Source: Branchiostoma floridae
Taxonomy: Eukaryota > Chordata > Leptocardii > Amphioxiformes > Branchiostomatidae
Length of the DNA stretch: 64,000 nucleotides
Assembly (NCBI RefSeq): GCF_000003815.2
Contig: NC_049980.1
Span: 926,447-990,446 of the forward strand
Direction of reading: 5' to 3'
The translations under genes were made by a program, and so were the position numbers. Under the pieces are notes generated by a model. The model was not told the DNA's origin, made no database searches, and saw nothing but the letters and a program-made list of their open reading frames with translations. Positions 40,801 to 49,849 of the stretch are shown in pieces; the stretch's first letter is position 1, and each line of letters opens with the position of its first letter.

Positions 40801-42457
40801 ACAACAATCTTGACTAATGGTAAAAAAGTTAAAGAAAAAAAATGACAACTTCGGGTTCGAGCCGAGAAGCATCACGAATACACCTAAAGTGAGGGGGGTC
40901 TGTTATATATGTTTAGACAGTAACATAAAAGGCGACGACCGGTACCACCCGTTTATAGGAATACGAGACGGAAAGTAGCATAGATGCCATAACTTAGATC
41001 AAGCAAAGGCGTATGCGGCTCTCCGGCCACTATGTGTGACACCCTGAGCTAGTGGCCAGTGAGCTACTCTTATGGGAACCAGTCCAGGGTAAAAGAAACC
41101 CTGGCAGGCGGAGAACTGCCTTTATAGACTCACTCATGCTCGACATACTGAGCAGCATACCTAAACTAAGATCTCGGCCCCGGCGTTCAACATAAAATCT
41201 GACAGGACGGCCCGGACGCTCACGATGTGTCCGCGGCCGTTTCTGACGGCAATTGACGCGTCCAGACGGTTTGAAACGCTATCAGATGATGTTCGACGCC
41301 GACGTCCTGGCAATTTCGGACGCTTGAATTTTCACATAGGCACTGATGGTGGAGTGCAATATTCCTGCGAAGACATCTGATATTCTCGACTGACTGACTG
41401 ACTGACATTATGTTGAAATAAGAGAGTTCTGATGGGTTGTAGGGTAACGACGAAGGAAGTATGGTGTGAACGTTTCATCTCAGGCCAGTTCTTTCCTAAC
41501 TATACCGTGTCCCGTATGTTTTTCTGTACCAGATCTAGAGGAGGTGACCGTACGTACCCTGGGGATCAAGAACATGGACGTCGATGAGTTGATGGAGAGA
41601 GAAGTTCCGGTTAGACTTTTCTCCGGAACCAACGTGAGAGGCGCAGACTATGAGAAGGTAAAATCTTATCTACTGTTTAAACTATGACGTGATACTTTAA
41701 TAGTGCGCAATGTGCACAAGACAATTCGGCCATGTTGATTTGACGATATAGATGACAAACTCTGGGAACTCCAAAACTGTTTGTCAAAAAAGTCACAATG
41801 AAATCTAAGTGGTCAGCATGGTTAAACAAATGACTAACCACAAAGTATCGTAAACCGCATTTTAGTTTTGACAACTTCTACTTTGACTCTGGAATTGACT
41901 TCGGCACTGAACGTCGCAGTAGTGTCCGTTTTCCGATATTTACTTTACAATTTACGGCATATATTTGCAGCTTTTATGTGCTATTTACAGTATGGTTGAA
42001 AATATTTTCGACGAACGACTGCTGATGCTATCCATGTAAATGAAAACAAGCTATTGTGCTCTATTGATTACTTGGTAAGTGTTTTATGACTGCTGCCACG
42101 TCACTCAAATGAAAATGAGTAGCTAACTTCTCAGAGCTTCTAACTGGAGTTCGGCTGCATGGCGGCGAGAAACAGAATTTGAATCTCTAAGAAAGATGTT
42201 TGATAGGCATCAAAACATAAGCAGGTGAGAGGCAGTATGGTTGTGTTAAAAGAAAACTCCAATACCCTATGATCTACTAACCCAATGAATTCATTTTCGA
42301 AAGGATATATAGTTTTTCTTTTCTCTCCCAGATCTGTATGGAGGAGTTCCCCCTGCTCTACAGAAGGATTGCTGCCCAGGTTCTGTGGAAGTTTCTCCGT
42401 CTGCGGCCTTCTGCAGCCAAAGAGGTTCCTGTGGGGATTCAGCCAGAATTCTCCTGA
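23299..42457 (+). CDS. CitE/CLYBL-like lyase fused to MaoC-type double-hotdog hydratase
   Basis: Predicted two-domain acyl-CoA enzyme of about 721 residues. Exons: 23299-23847, 24640-24856, 25362-25854, 36852-37101, 37393-37503, 38965-39066, 39401-39532, 40030-40090, 41533-41657, 42332-42457 (stop TGA). All junction phases agree (0, 1, 2, 0, 0, 0, 0, 1, 0). Residues 1-45 are Arg/Ser-rich and could be a mitochondrial presequence. Residues about 45-330 match the HpcH/citrate-lyase-beta family; about 370-690 resemble two MaoC hotdog units. The start ATG lies 13 nt after an acceptor-like TTTCACAG, so a 5' UTR exon is likely. Inference: CoA-thioester hydration coupled to C-C cleavage (itaconyl-/mesaconyl-CoA or a related substrate). 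No symbol is given because CLYBL itself lacks the second half. The third intron holds an 11 kb nested transposon. Confidence 0.85.
24030..24140 (+). repeat. dispersed repeat (ACTAGAAAGG family), copy 1
   Basis: ACTAGAAAGGTCGACATTT, TTGGGAGCAAATAC and ACACCTGCGC recur in order at 44418-44520; a weaker relative begins near 45379. Class unknown; intronic here. Confidence 0.5.
24141..24207 (-). repeat. tRNA-derived SINE fragment
   Basis: On the minus strand GGTCCCAGGTTCAATACTGG (B box) is followed by CCATGCCCC, like the head of the SINE at 95-265. It is cut at its 5' side by the inverted-repeat element starting at 24208. Confidence 0.45.
24208..24606. mobile_element. inverted-repeat element with promoter-like core
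   Basis: TIRs CCGATGCATCCTCCTACGCA and, inverted, GGTGCATTCTCCTACGCAG. The core has GCTGTCAGCCAATCAGAGAA (CCAAT motif), a second CAGCCAATCA, GATATAAGGGTAAGCTCATT and ATAAGCAGGGCGG, shared with the element at 54149-54378. It ends 33 bp before exon 2 of the fusion gene. Confidence 0.65.
25085..25225 (+). repeat. (GT)n microsatellite
   Basis: A long TG/GT dinucleotide run with TTTG and GCGT interruptions, in the second intron of the fusion gene. Apparent long open frames across it come from the repeat. Confidence 0.9.
27202..29958 (-). CDS. LINE reverse transcriptase ORF (918 codons)
   Basis: Retrotransposon replication enzyme that copies the element RNA at a nicked target. RT landmarks in order: [67 protein letters not shown] and the catalytic FADD box, then a C-terminal CSYC...HLFWDC zinc-knuckle-like motif. 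These match L1/Tx1-type LINEs. The frame is open over the whole RT, suggesting recent activity, but it is separated from the endonuclease by a frame break upstream. Confidence 0.92.
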   Translation of the reverse strand: MEIVYQTKSNNLIMNKRAKWMEQGEKCTKFFMNLNGRGHVRKNMTKLVKPDSSVVIDPEEILRQQTKFYADLYTFKDPPMSLDSDVFMPFFPQPPPVSLFDSQRDSCEGFITEVELKKAIESFSVGKSPGLDGLPIEFYRVFFQSLKQPLLASFNHSFQVGCLSDTQKTGLITLLLKQDSTGKDKEPSHIKNWRPVTLLNCDNRILSKCLALRMKNVISSLVSYDQTGFMKGRSISDTIRRLLEIIEYYDRNEMPGLIFCADFEKAFDKIRHDFIFKVLKYFGFGDSFITWIKVLYKDTFSKIINNGYISESFALNRGVRQGCPISPYLFVLGVELLAMKIRSNIEIQGLTTYGLETKLLQFADDSNFPLVPKLGTLYALVKDIEVFSTLSGLVPNFDKCMIVRIGSLRDTNFFIPCLLPLQWTDGPVDILGIHIPKYLSDIVALNFDRKESKIDKLLNPWKGKLLSLLGKVTLINSLIVSQFIFLFQSLPSPPPSFFERFEKKIFKFLWSGGPERVKRKTVYNLYEYGGLKLRNLQAVDLTLKASWVPKLYHNDKWFCSKLLLCSSVLFTTNVFPFSQLTLRDFEIVMKEKAQISQFFRHVIQAWLKFQLRPPETAQEVKQQPICLNSHIRISGKPCFLMSLYNRGVVFVNDILDSQNKLLTFQDLLLKFGDTCAEFKYNQIISAIPSNWKHLLRQVSPELRVCVPACRNINWLQFPNINKHLYSFFMSDARLWDISDRIQYSWGEYLNTPIQWKIVYSLPYKVTIDSQLRMFQYKLLFKFLTTNKILHRWGVIDTSLCSYCTEEEESDIHLFWDCRIVTKFWIQVQDWYFKHTGNYLHLTLFNVLFGIISDRVPALSNFVILLGKHFIFKYRNRHLSLESFISYMSYYFKLENIIARRLNKTRKHIGKWGKLIGYI
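30012..30996 (-). pseudogene. LINE AP-endonuclease domain, frameshifted
   Basis: Two overlapping frames together give an APE-like endonuclease, the nuclease that nicks target DNA. The first (30996 down to about 30840) has SYNCNGLG and CLQESH; the second (30854 to 30012) has RGVLILF, NIYAPN, IIVGDFN, RIDYF and SDHS, the expected catalytic order. The shift falls at a C/G homopolymer near 30830, and it could be a real mutation or a sequencing error. Confidence 0.88.
31350..31930 (-). repeat. LINE 5' tandem units
   Basis: GGGAATCGGTCCGATTCAAA-like words recur at about 31357, 31486, 31605, 31755 and 31912 with CATGATCACCACTTTGG-like words between them, i.e. units of 120-157 bp. Tandem 5' monomers act as promoters in some L1 families; that role here is inferred. 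Confidence 0.6.
32274..32443 (-). other. coding-looking fragment of unknown origin next to gap
   Basis: On the minus strand a frame runs out of the gap ([37 protein letters not shown]) to a stop at 32274-32276. Its composition looks protein-coding, and it lies inside the pogo-like element. It may be remnant transposase, LINE ORF1 or captured host sequence; I cannot tell. Confidence 0.35.
32444..32595. other. assembly gap (152 N)
   Basis: Gap inside the pogo-like element; it truncates the coding-looking fragment on the minus strand. Its length differs from the 100-N placeholders, so it may be an estimated size. Confidence 0.95.
34275..35315. mobile_element. element inserted near centre of the palindrome
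   Basis: Ends CCTGGTATCCAGC and GCTGGATACCAGG are inverted; the match continues with ATTATAG, GAGTCTCTT, GTCCTCTTCGCA and GTTCTCAT. It splits a 183-bp unit of the right arm: the unit runs to 34273 and resumes at 35316 (CGTAGCGTACTTTG). No transposase was recognised. A smaller MITE lies inside at 34868-35070. Confidence 0.65.
34868..35070. mobile_element. CCCCCTTTCCA MITE, copy 2
   Basis: Left CCCCCTTTCCACTTGACGGC, right inverted CCCCCTTTCCACTAGGACGG, with TA at 34866-34867 and 35071-35072. The interior is dominated by GGCGCTCTCACCGCGCTC and its mirror. Same family as 14787-14991. Confidence 0.8.
36462..36605 (+). repeat. tandem duplication at the palindrome's right flank
   Basis: ATAAGATCTTTGTATTATTG followed by ACATTGAGATGTGCATTT appears at 36462 and again at about 36541, separated by AAGACTAAAATATCCTGAG. 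The left flank of the palindrome (26181-26205) carries the same AAGACTAAAATAT(T)CTGAG, which fixes the insertion site. Confidence 0.75.
36852..42457 (+). CDS. fusion gene, double-hotdog MaoC-like part (exons 4-10)
   Basis: Exon 3 end plus exon 4 give the first hotdog-like unit: [25 protein letters not shown], then [20 protein letters not shown] and [16 protein letters not shown]. The second unit, exons 38965-41657, has the MaoC-like signature NAHHFN followed by [10 protein letters not shown], then a strand [10 protein letters not shown] before it. The first unit lacks the Asp/His hydratase dyad at the equivalent place, whereas the second keeps a histidine, the usual arrangement in eukaryotic two-hotdog hydratases. 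The C-terminus ends GIQPEFS and is not an SKL-type peroxisomal signal. Confidence 0.7.
37935..38863. mobile_element. TTAA-target non-autonomous element
   Basis: TTAA at 37931-37934 and 38864-38867 flank ends CCCTATCCAGATTGG and, inverted, CCCTATCCAGACGG. TTAA duplication with CCCT ends fits piggyBac-like or Kolobok-like elements. The interior is AT-rich with a repeated TGACGTCAT/TGACGTAAT motif. Part of its right end resembles 4895-5075. It lies in an intron of the fusion gene. Confidence 0.8.
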
Positions 42458-42538
42458 GCCAGGTGTTAAACTTAAAGCGTGTACCGGTATATCACTGGGC
42501 CGCACCTGTTAGTGCACATTCGCCTTTGATATCTAATT

Positions 42539-42843
42539 GCTAAAGCTAAGGGCACAACCCGCCGTACGTGCAAATGCGTGCTGCATACGTGCCAAAACGT
42601 GGGCAATCTTTTGGGATCCGTAAGTGGTAAATGTCGCCTCCGTACGAACTCGTAGGGAATCTGAAGGATTTTGGATCATGAGACACGCCGTAGAACTTTA
42701 CGTGCAGGCAAATATTAAACTTTATCTGCTATCGGGCTGCTGATTCACCACCCGTACGTGCCAGTACAAGCGACGCGCCTACCCTGTACAGCCTGAACGT
42801 TTTCAGAAATACGTGGCGGACGTGGCCTCCCGTGTGCCGCAAT
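42539..42843. mobile_element. Harbinger-like MITE, diverged copy 2
   Basis: The left end AGCTAAGGGCACAACCCGCC is identical to that of 8738-9050, preceded by TAA. The interior shares CGTGGGCAATCTTTTGGGATCCG and GTACAGCCTGAACG words in opposite orientation to copy 1. The right end is degraded. It lies just after the fusion gene's stop and may be in its 3' UTR. Confidence 0.6.
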
Positions 42844-43369
42844 TCAGTCTGTCCGCAAGGGAAAATTCGCAATAATTGTATGCAAAGGGCAAAAATTTTA
42901 ATTTGTTGTTATGTGGCAAAGTCGTTACAAGCGGTAGAGTAAAGAACTTCTAACCCATATTTCATAATAAGCATTATAAGGTGCACGTTTGAGGTGATGC
43001 TTCTTGTAGTAAAATGTATTTTTGTATGTATTATAATGATTACAATATTTGCAAGAGTTCTAGGGTTGACCATAATAGAGCATGTGGTAGAGACATAGAA
43101 AACAGACTTGTGACAAGGGCAGTTATTGAAATTGTCGTAACAAGAAACTAATTCAAATATTAGTGTTGTACATTGGAATGTATCCTTTATATTATTAGAT
43201 GATATTAGTATAAATAATAGATACATTATACAAGTTGCATCAAGAGATATGGATGTTGAAGTGGTGATATTCAATTGCAAACACGACGATGAAACTTTAT
43301 ACCAGTTGATAAGTATTGAAGGGAGAAAGACACTAGAATTTTCTCAATTATGCACATGACCCTGACATC

Positions 43370-43720
43370 CAAAATTCATTTACTCATACCGATACCTTTG
43401 CCAAATGATATTATCATTTTTGATGGGAGTATAATACGTGTTTCTCATTGAATCTGTAATTAAAGTCCTCATTTGCATGAATTGTCTCAGTTGATCATCT
43501 TCTCTACCCAAATAGCACCAAAGTATGGACATCTTATCTTAGTAAAAAGGCTGTTGTAGCAGCTTTACATAAATTATGTACATGTGACCCTGACTTTCAT
43601 GAGATATGCCTAATAATTTTCACCTTTAGTAAGCTTCGAAGTGCCTAAATTATGGTATTCCCGTCATTTACAACTGTGGAATTACAGTATTCTTTCGTTA
43701 ATTATGCAAATGAGTAATTT
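43370..43720 (-). repeat. dispersed AT-rich repeat, copy 2
   Basis: On the minus strand it carries TACTCATTTGCATAATTAAC, ATACTGTAATTCC, GTCACATGTACA, GCTACAACAGCC and GGTAGAGAAGAT in the same order as 22050-22440. No terminal repeats were recognised. Confidence 0.6.
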
Positions 43721-44417
43721 GTAGCTATGGACATTCCTCTGTTACATACATGATAAGTCCTATCATTGACAGCAGTTCGTTGATGAGCTTTCCTCATCAA
43801 CTATGCAAATAAGCGGATGATTTACATAATTATCATGTGCATCATCACTTAGGATATTTATATACCAAAAAACATTTACGAGATGTCAACACGTTCTTGA
43901 GCTATATTTTTACCGTCTATTCCCCCCCCCCCCCCCCAAAAAAAATGGGACAATGTATGTGTTAGAATGCCAGATTCTATTCCAAGGTCAAAGAAAGAAG
44001 ATCTGAAGATCCTTCTTGCCAAAAACTTTATCTTAATTCCATACTAAAAACATGTGAACATTAAGAACATATCATAGCTTCAAGAAAAAAATCGATTATC
44101 ATTTGAAAAAGTGGGAGAATTTCCTTCACGCTCTTCGTGTATTTATATAATTGAGTTATCATTGTAAAATTATTTCTGTTACTATGATTCTATTTATATG
44201 TTAACATGATTTTCCTGGTTTTGATAATCGGCAACTTTTTTATCTATTGTTCTTTATATATTTATTGTTTCTTTTCTTGCTTTAGTTTCATTGATTCTTT
44301 TGGATCAAATATCTAATTTCAGTCAGGATCCCGTGATATCCGTGGTTTTTCTTTTTCTTTGTATGTATTCTTTTTTTCTTGTGTTGCACGAAAAAAAGAA
44401 AGAAAAAGAAAAAAAAA

Positions 44418-44530
44418 ACTAGAAAGGCCGACATTTGCTTGGGTGCAAATACAGCATATTTCAGCCATACCAATTCCCACGAAACATTGGACTGTTCCAA
44501 GTCACCCCTGCGCAAAAATGCAATATTTTA
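44418..44530 (+). repeat. dispersed repeat (ACTAGAAAGG family), copy 2
   Basis: ACTAGAAAGGCCGACATTT, CTTGGGTGCAAATACAGC and CACCCCTGCGC parallel 24030-24140. Confidence 0.5.
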
Positions 44531-46660
44531 ACTGTAAGTTATCCCCGAAGGAGAACTAATATTGTGAATTGATTCCAGGTCAAAACAGAGCTTGTCCAAT
44601 ATGCCCCGGGCCCATATGGAAGAATACAATCTTCCACAGGAGCGCCTATGCATAACTGATTTTTTTTTTAGAATTGCGGCAGCTCCTATTTTTCCGAGAG
44701 TGAAAAAAAACGCATCTTCCATTCAGAAGATTTTCATCATAAAATTACATGACGCCATTCAACAATTTCCACTTCGATAACTGGGTCTAAGTACCGTCAT
44801 AATCTCCTTGTGATGTGGGTACATTTATTATTGCAGTGAACTTTTTTTAATCAAGTAGGGCATACGTTTTAATAATTGTCAAGCAGGTGCGGGTACTGTG
44901 TAGTAGGAGTGTTGTTGTTTTTTTTTCAAGCTAAAAATCTTCCTCTTGTTTTGTATGAGCCATTACATAAACGGAGACGTCTCGAATTTTTACTAGAATT
45001 TTACCACCTTGTCGCTTCAATTCTTTTCTGAAAAATCCCAGGACTAACAAGTTTACTTGATTTGGCTTTATCTATATATTTCATTTTCCTTCGAATTGTT
45101 TGTTAAGTATATGTCCCTTGCATACCACTGTTAAATTGTTTTACTTTGTATACAATCAGCCATCGGACGTAATCTTGTCTGAGTGTGATAATTTCCTGCT
45201 CGTAGCGTGCGAGACCCGGAGGATAGGAGTTTCTACCTTGTTCGGGGGTTTCTTTTCGGAGGTCAGTGGTGATGATACTCTGGTACTGAGAGTGTTTTAT
45301 TGGGCTCAAACTCTGGCAGTTTAAAGTTACTTACAATTTGAATGTATAAAGTTTACGTCAAAAAAGAACAACAACAACACTAGAAGTACCTACATTTGTT
45401 CGGGAAAAGATTACATGCATTCTCGCCACTGTCAAAATTACGTATCAAAACTGAACGCAAACTGTCCAATTTTCCCGCGTTTTCTGCCAAGTAACATTTT
45501 CTAGATTGTCTCAACTAACCCCAAAAGTCAAATCTGCCGAAAATGATTGATAGTGTCATGCGGAATGTTGGTAAATTCATCGACACAGACTTGTATTCTA
45601 ACGTTCAATGCACGCGTACCGTCCGCTACCGCTCAAATGACCCTATCTGAACGCCAAATCCTCGCAAACAACAATTTCAAACCGGGCACAGGGTGACTTA
45701 TGGACACTGTAAGGCTGTAATATGCATCTGTTTGTGTATATACGGTATAGCAAGGCCCCGCTTATGAATATTAACTAGCATTCGCCTTTCTCGTCGCTGA
45801 TTGGCTGGCTCTTTAAATTCAATCAACTCTCGCTCTCCCCAGACCGCTGGCACCTGGCACGTGTGGGCTCTGGGGTCACGGGAGTTCACGGGAAAAGGCC
45901 GGAAGAAAACCAATTTCCCCTCAGAAAAGTGCAGAAATTAATAATTTAAAATTGATTTATGCCAAAAATTTTACATGGATCATTTTACCAACTATCTAAT
46001 GCCTATCTACACCAAATTTAAGGTCATTCTATTGTAATACAAGGGTACAGGGGGCCAAAATATACCGTTTTGGTCAAAACATGACCTTTAAACTTCAATA
46101 AAATCATTTTAGAGGAAGATATGGAAAAAAAAGTGAAAAACACACCTGGGTATTGACCCACTCTACCCTTGTGCCAAATTTCAGGTCATTCTGTCCCGGA
46201 ACGACGGAGATGATTCGATTTGAAGATTTGACAGGAGAAAGAAAGAAACATTACGAATATAATATATTTCACCATACCATATATGGTATGGCTGAAATAT
46301 ACACCATACTCTGTGTTCATTCATTTGTTAAACCTTTCTGACCACTTTGAATTTCATAGCCCTACAACTTTTGATTTGGCCACTGCAAGTACATTTTATG
46401 GATGACATCCTCCGCAGACTGCAAACATACTGAGATACGAAAAAACAAGTTGGGTTAGAAAAGATAGCTAAATTTTCCAAATAAACACCATAAACGTTGT
46501 AGCATACTAACAAGAATTAGCGTGACAAAACATGCTTCCAAAGCCAATAAATCAATCATTCAGAGACGACTAAGTTTTATTTATTATTAGTTTCTTCAAG
46601 CTTTCTAGTTCTCGTAATTTTTTTTTTTGGGGGGGGGGTAATGTTTTACACGTAAAATGT

Positions 46661-46768
46661 ACTATTTGAGGTGCACAATGATTGGCCCGAAAAGTATGAC
46701 GTCACTCCCCCTATAAATAAGAGATGCGCGCAGGAATATATCATTCTTCTGTGTGTTGGCCCTCCGGC
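46661..46768 (+). promoter_or_regulatory. promoter-like block, copy 1
   Basis: Inverted CCAAT box (GATTGGC) at about 46680, a perfect CRE (TGACGTCA, 46697-46704) and TATAAATA at 46712-46719 are spaced like a pol-II core promoter; start would be near 46742-46750. All 108 bp recur, apparently unchanged, at 52069-52176. Function is inferred. Confidence 0.55.
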
Positions 46769-46862
46769 TCGTCTGAAGCCAGCAGCGTGCGTCCTTCATC
46801 GCCCCAGCGCAGAAAACTTGCCGGGAAAAAGGCCACGTCGTTGCCGGAAAAAGGCCAGGAGA

Positions 46863-46966
46863 ATGCCGGCGGGAGACTCGCTACTACACGATACGGTGCC
46901 GCAGCTCAAGCTCGTGACGGCAGCTCGTACTCTCCCGGGTATTGTATCAGAGGTACACGGTACCAC
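46863..46966 (+). CDS. possible first coding exon downstream of the promoter-like block
   Basis: An ATG at 46863 opens a 34-codon frame (MPAGDSLLHDTVPQLKLV and onward) ending at a good donor, AC|GTAAGG, at 46967. The sequence is GC-rich and coding-like, and begins about 115 bp after the predicted start site. No matching second exon was recognised, and the protein is not recognised. It could belong to a transposon or be a chance frame. Confidence 0.25.
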
Positions 46967-46999
46967 GTAAGGTTTGGTTGTACACATGAAAGTTTTATC

Positions 47000-48480
47000 T
47001 GAGCCCGGTCTGGACATTTACTTGCTCGTTTTGTGGTATGGTGTTGTGTTGAGACATGTTTGATATCTGTAGTCTAGGCCTGTTGCAGGGCTTGCAGAGT
47101 CATGCTTCTGCCGTACGGAAGGACTTCACGTTTTTGCAAATTTTTTCCGGTTGACTGTCACATAGTTTCATTTTCACGTTTTGTCTGTTGCCTGTTTGCT
47201 GAGTGTTTTGTGAACGCTTTGTAAACGTTGTATGTAGGTCCGACGGGAGAGAGCTACCTTTAATATTTAGAATGTTTCTTTTCAGTTTTAGTATATACGC
47301 TCGCATCCTCTGTCGAATTTTGCTGTGGCCACCTTTTGACGACGCTGATTAGTGGTGCTGTTTAGGAGTTTGCTATTTGTGTGTTTTTCTCGTTTTGTGA
47401 AAGTGTTAACAGGATGCTAGAGCTGTCGCTGTCGAGGAGATGCAACATGGCTACCCTCTGAGTCACTAGGTGGGATAATAGAATCCGTTGCCATCCTCTA
47501 CCTTGGAAGGCAAGGGAGGCTTTTGTCTGTTTTTGAGGAGAGTTACAGACCGAGATATTCACCATTTTCTTGTCATTTTCTGATTTTTGTGTATATTCTA
47601 GTGATACGCAGACACGTGGTTTGAAACCCCGGACAAAGAGGCAAGATGGATACTCTCACAGTATCGCCGTGACTGAAATCACAATCTGCATCCATCCTCT
47701 ACCAGGGAATTCTACGAACGCCTCCCTACAGTGTGGAGGTCCTTTACAGATCTAGAGCTTCGCCATTTTCTTGTCATTTTCTTTAAATCTTTATATTTAT
47801 TTCGTATGTATGGTTTTATGCAGGATTTTAGGATAGCACTGTCATGGCATCGGGACTCACTATGGCTACCATTTTCGGAGTTCTTTTCAGGAATTAAAAC
47901 CCGCCGCCATCCTCCTCGTGGGCGATGTAGTAATGCAGACTGCCAGCGTTTCTAGAGCGTGGTTTTTGTTACGTACATGTTATTGTTATACGTTTTCGTT
48001 TGTCAAGTTTAACTTTTTGGATTGCGTGGGTGTTGCCCGTACGTAAGGTGATTGTCGTGTGCGTGGCCTATTTTTACCAAGCTTAGCGTTTGGTTGTTGA
48101 GCATGTATGTACGGGGAGTACGCATGGCCTAGGACTGTTCATGTTATCGTGGCTTGCCCACCTTTGAGCGCTAGGCGGGGGGATGTCGAGTGCGTATGGT
48201 GTGGATATTGTTACGGCTGGATTTTGTGTGTAATTTCGTCAGCGGTATCGATAATTGTGTTTTGTTTTCCGCATAGTTCTCAGGAACCGGGACGTGCTGG
48301 TTCACGCGTGGCGTTCTCCCCCACCCGTAACGACCCTTGTAAGAAGTTTCGGACTTCAGGGATCTTCAGATGCGGCAGGTACGACAAAAGATGTAGCAGC
48401 GAGTGGTGGCGCAAGAACAGCAGCCTGTCAGCCTCTCTTAGGCCCCCTCACCCTCCTCGCCATTCCGGACACTTAAGTGC
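47000..48480. other. unassigned region with degenerate ~200-bp repeats
   Basis: CCATTTTCTTGTCATTTTCT occurs at about 47563 and 47763, and CATCCTCTACC(TT/AG)GG at about 47493 and 47693, so a 200-bp unit is repeated once with divergence, and more weakly at 47880. No coding exon was recognised. Confidence 0.4.
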
Positions 48481-48509
48481 CACAAGGAAAGGACAGCTCA
48501 TGAAGACGG

Positions 48510-49125
48510 TACAGCCCGGGCAGGCACCGGCGAGTGCCGCGGGTAGAGCTCACGAAGATGGTAAGGCCCGGGCAGGCACCGGCGAGTGTCGCGGGTAGAG
48601 CTCACGAACGACGAAGATGGTAAGGCCCGGGCAGGCACCGGCGAGTGTCGCGGGTAGAGCTCACGAACGACGAAGATGGTAAGGCCCGGGCAGGCACCGG
48701 CGAGTGTCGCGGGTAGAGCTCACGAAGATGGTAAGACCCGGGCAGGCACCGGCGAGTGTCGCGGGTAGAGCTCACGAAGATGGCCATGGTAAGACCCGGG
48801 CAGGCACCGGCGAGTGTCGCGGGTAGGGCTCACGAAGATGGTAAGACCCGGGCAGGCACCGGCGAGTGTCGCGGGTAGAGCTCACGAAGATGGTAAGACC
48901 CGGGCAGGCACCGGCGAGTGTCGAGGGTAGAGCTCACGAAGATGGTAAGACCCGGGCAGGCACCGGCGAGTGTCGCGGGTAGAGCTCGCGAAGATGGTAA
49001 GACCCGGGCAGGCACCGGCGAGTGTCGCGGGTAGAGCTCGCGAAGATGGTAAGACCCGGGCAGGCACCGGCGAGTGTCGCGGGTAGAGCTCACGAAAATT
49101 GGAAGGCTCGGGCAGGCACAGAGGG
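48510..49125 (+). repeat. 52-bp minisatellite
   Basis: About eleven nearly identical units of GGGCAGGCACCGGCGAGTG followed by TCGCGGGTAGAGCTCACGAA and GATGGTAAGACCC, at a 52-bp step with some 58-59 bp variants carrying a 6-7 bp insert (ACGAACG). More diverged units follow at about 49113 and 49262. Because 52 is not a multiple of three, the open frames in it are not coding. Confidence 0.92.
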
Positions 49126-49732
49126 GTGCAGCGGGAAGATATTGATCTCAGTTCAGTTCCGTTAATACTCAGAGAAGTGGCACCAGCGTCTTCACATTGA
49201 ACTCAACCAAATTTAACCCCCCCCCCCCCCCCCCTGAGCTTACGAAGATTGAAATACCCCGGCAGGCACAGGGAAGTGCCGCAGAAGAATATGGAGCTCA
49301 CGGTGGATGTTTTAGGGAGGAAAACGTACTCGTACTTTGCCGGAAACGTTTTGAAGACCGAAAGCCAGAAATGATATCGACATGAGATCGAGAAGGCATT
49401 GAATTCACAAAATTGTGTTGTTGTATAAGGACGGTCGCACTAAATAGGTACCAAGGGCAAGGCATATTACACTGGAAGTGCGAATTTTCTAGGCAGTACG
49501 CAAGACACACATTTCGTAACCACGTGTGGGACAATATTCTTAAGAAGTAAAAAAAAAAAAAACAACGTTACATCAATTCATCGTTAATTGATAACTGGTT
49601 GTGTTATGGATGTATTACACTTCTTTACGTTTGGGACCGCATTGTAAATATGTGCATCAGAGTTGTCTGTACATATGCAAATACTTTTCGTTTTGTGACC
49701 GCATCTGAACTGTGAGCAGCAACACCTGTCCT

Positions 49733-49845
49733 GCAGTACAATGTGAACCAGTCAGAATTGCCCTGAAGAAGGTGACAGACGGTCACCGAAACGTCGGTGA
49801 GAATAAAGCATCGGTTGTGTAAAAAGAGTCTCTTTATTCACATTT
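49733..49845 (+). mobile_element. CGAAACGT-family half element
   Basis: CTGAAGAAGGTGACAGACGG, TCACCGAAACGTCGGTGAG and AATAAAGCATCGGTTGTG resemble one arm of the hairpins at 53445-53777 and 6501-6729. The opposite arm is absent. Confidence 0.5.
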
Positions 49846-49849
49846 CGTA

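Larger units (their letters stand above)
42850..46655. other. intergenic region without recognised gene
   Basis: No conserved exon was found. It contains AT-rich sequence, a repeat (43370-43720, minus), homopolymers (C run at 43921-43938), purine/pyrimidine tracts (44340-44420) and a short palindrome at 46272-46293 (CCATACCATATATGGTATGG). Confidence 0.4.

Noticed and set aside
48107-48598. 163-codon open frame before the minisatellite
   Set aside because: It runs into the 52-bp repeat, whose length is not a multiple of three, and shows no recognisable domain.
48510-49125. CRISPR-like array
   Set aside because: Units are contiguous 52-bp tandem repeats without unique spacers, in an animal genome.
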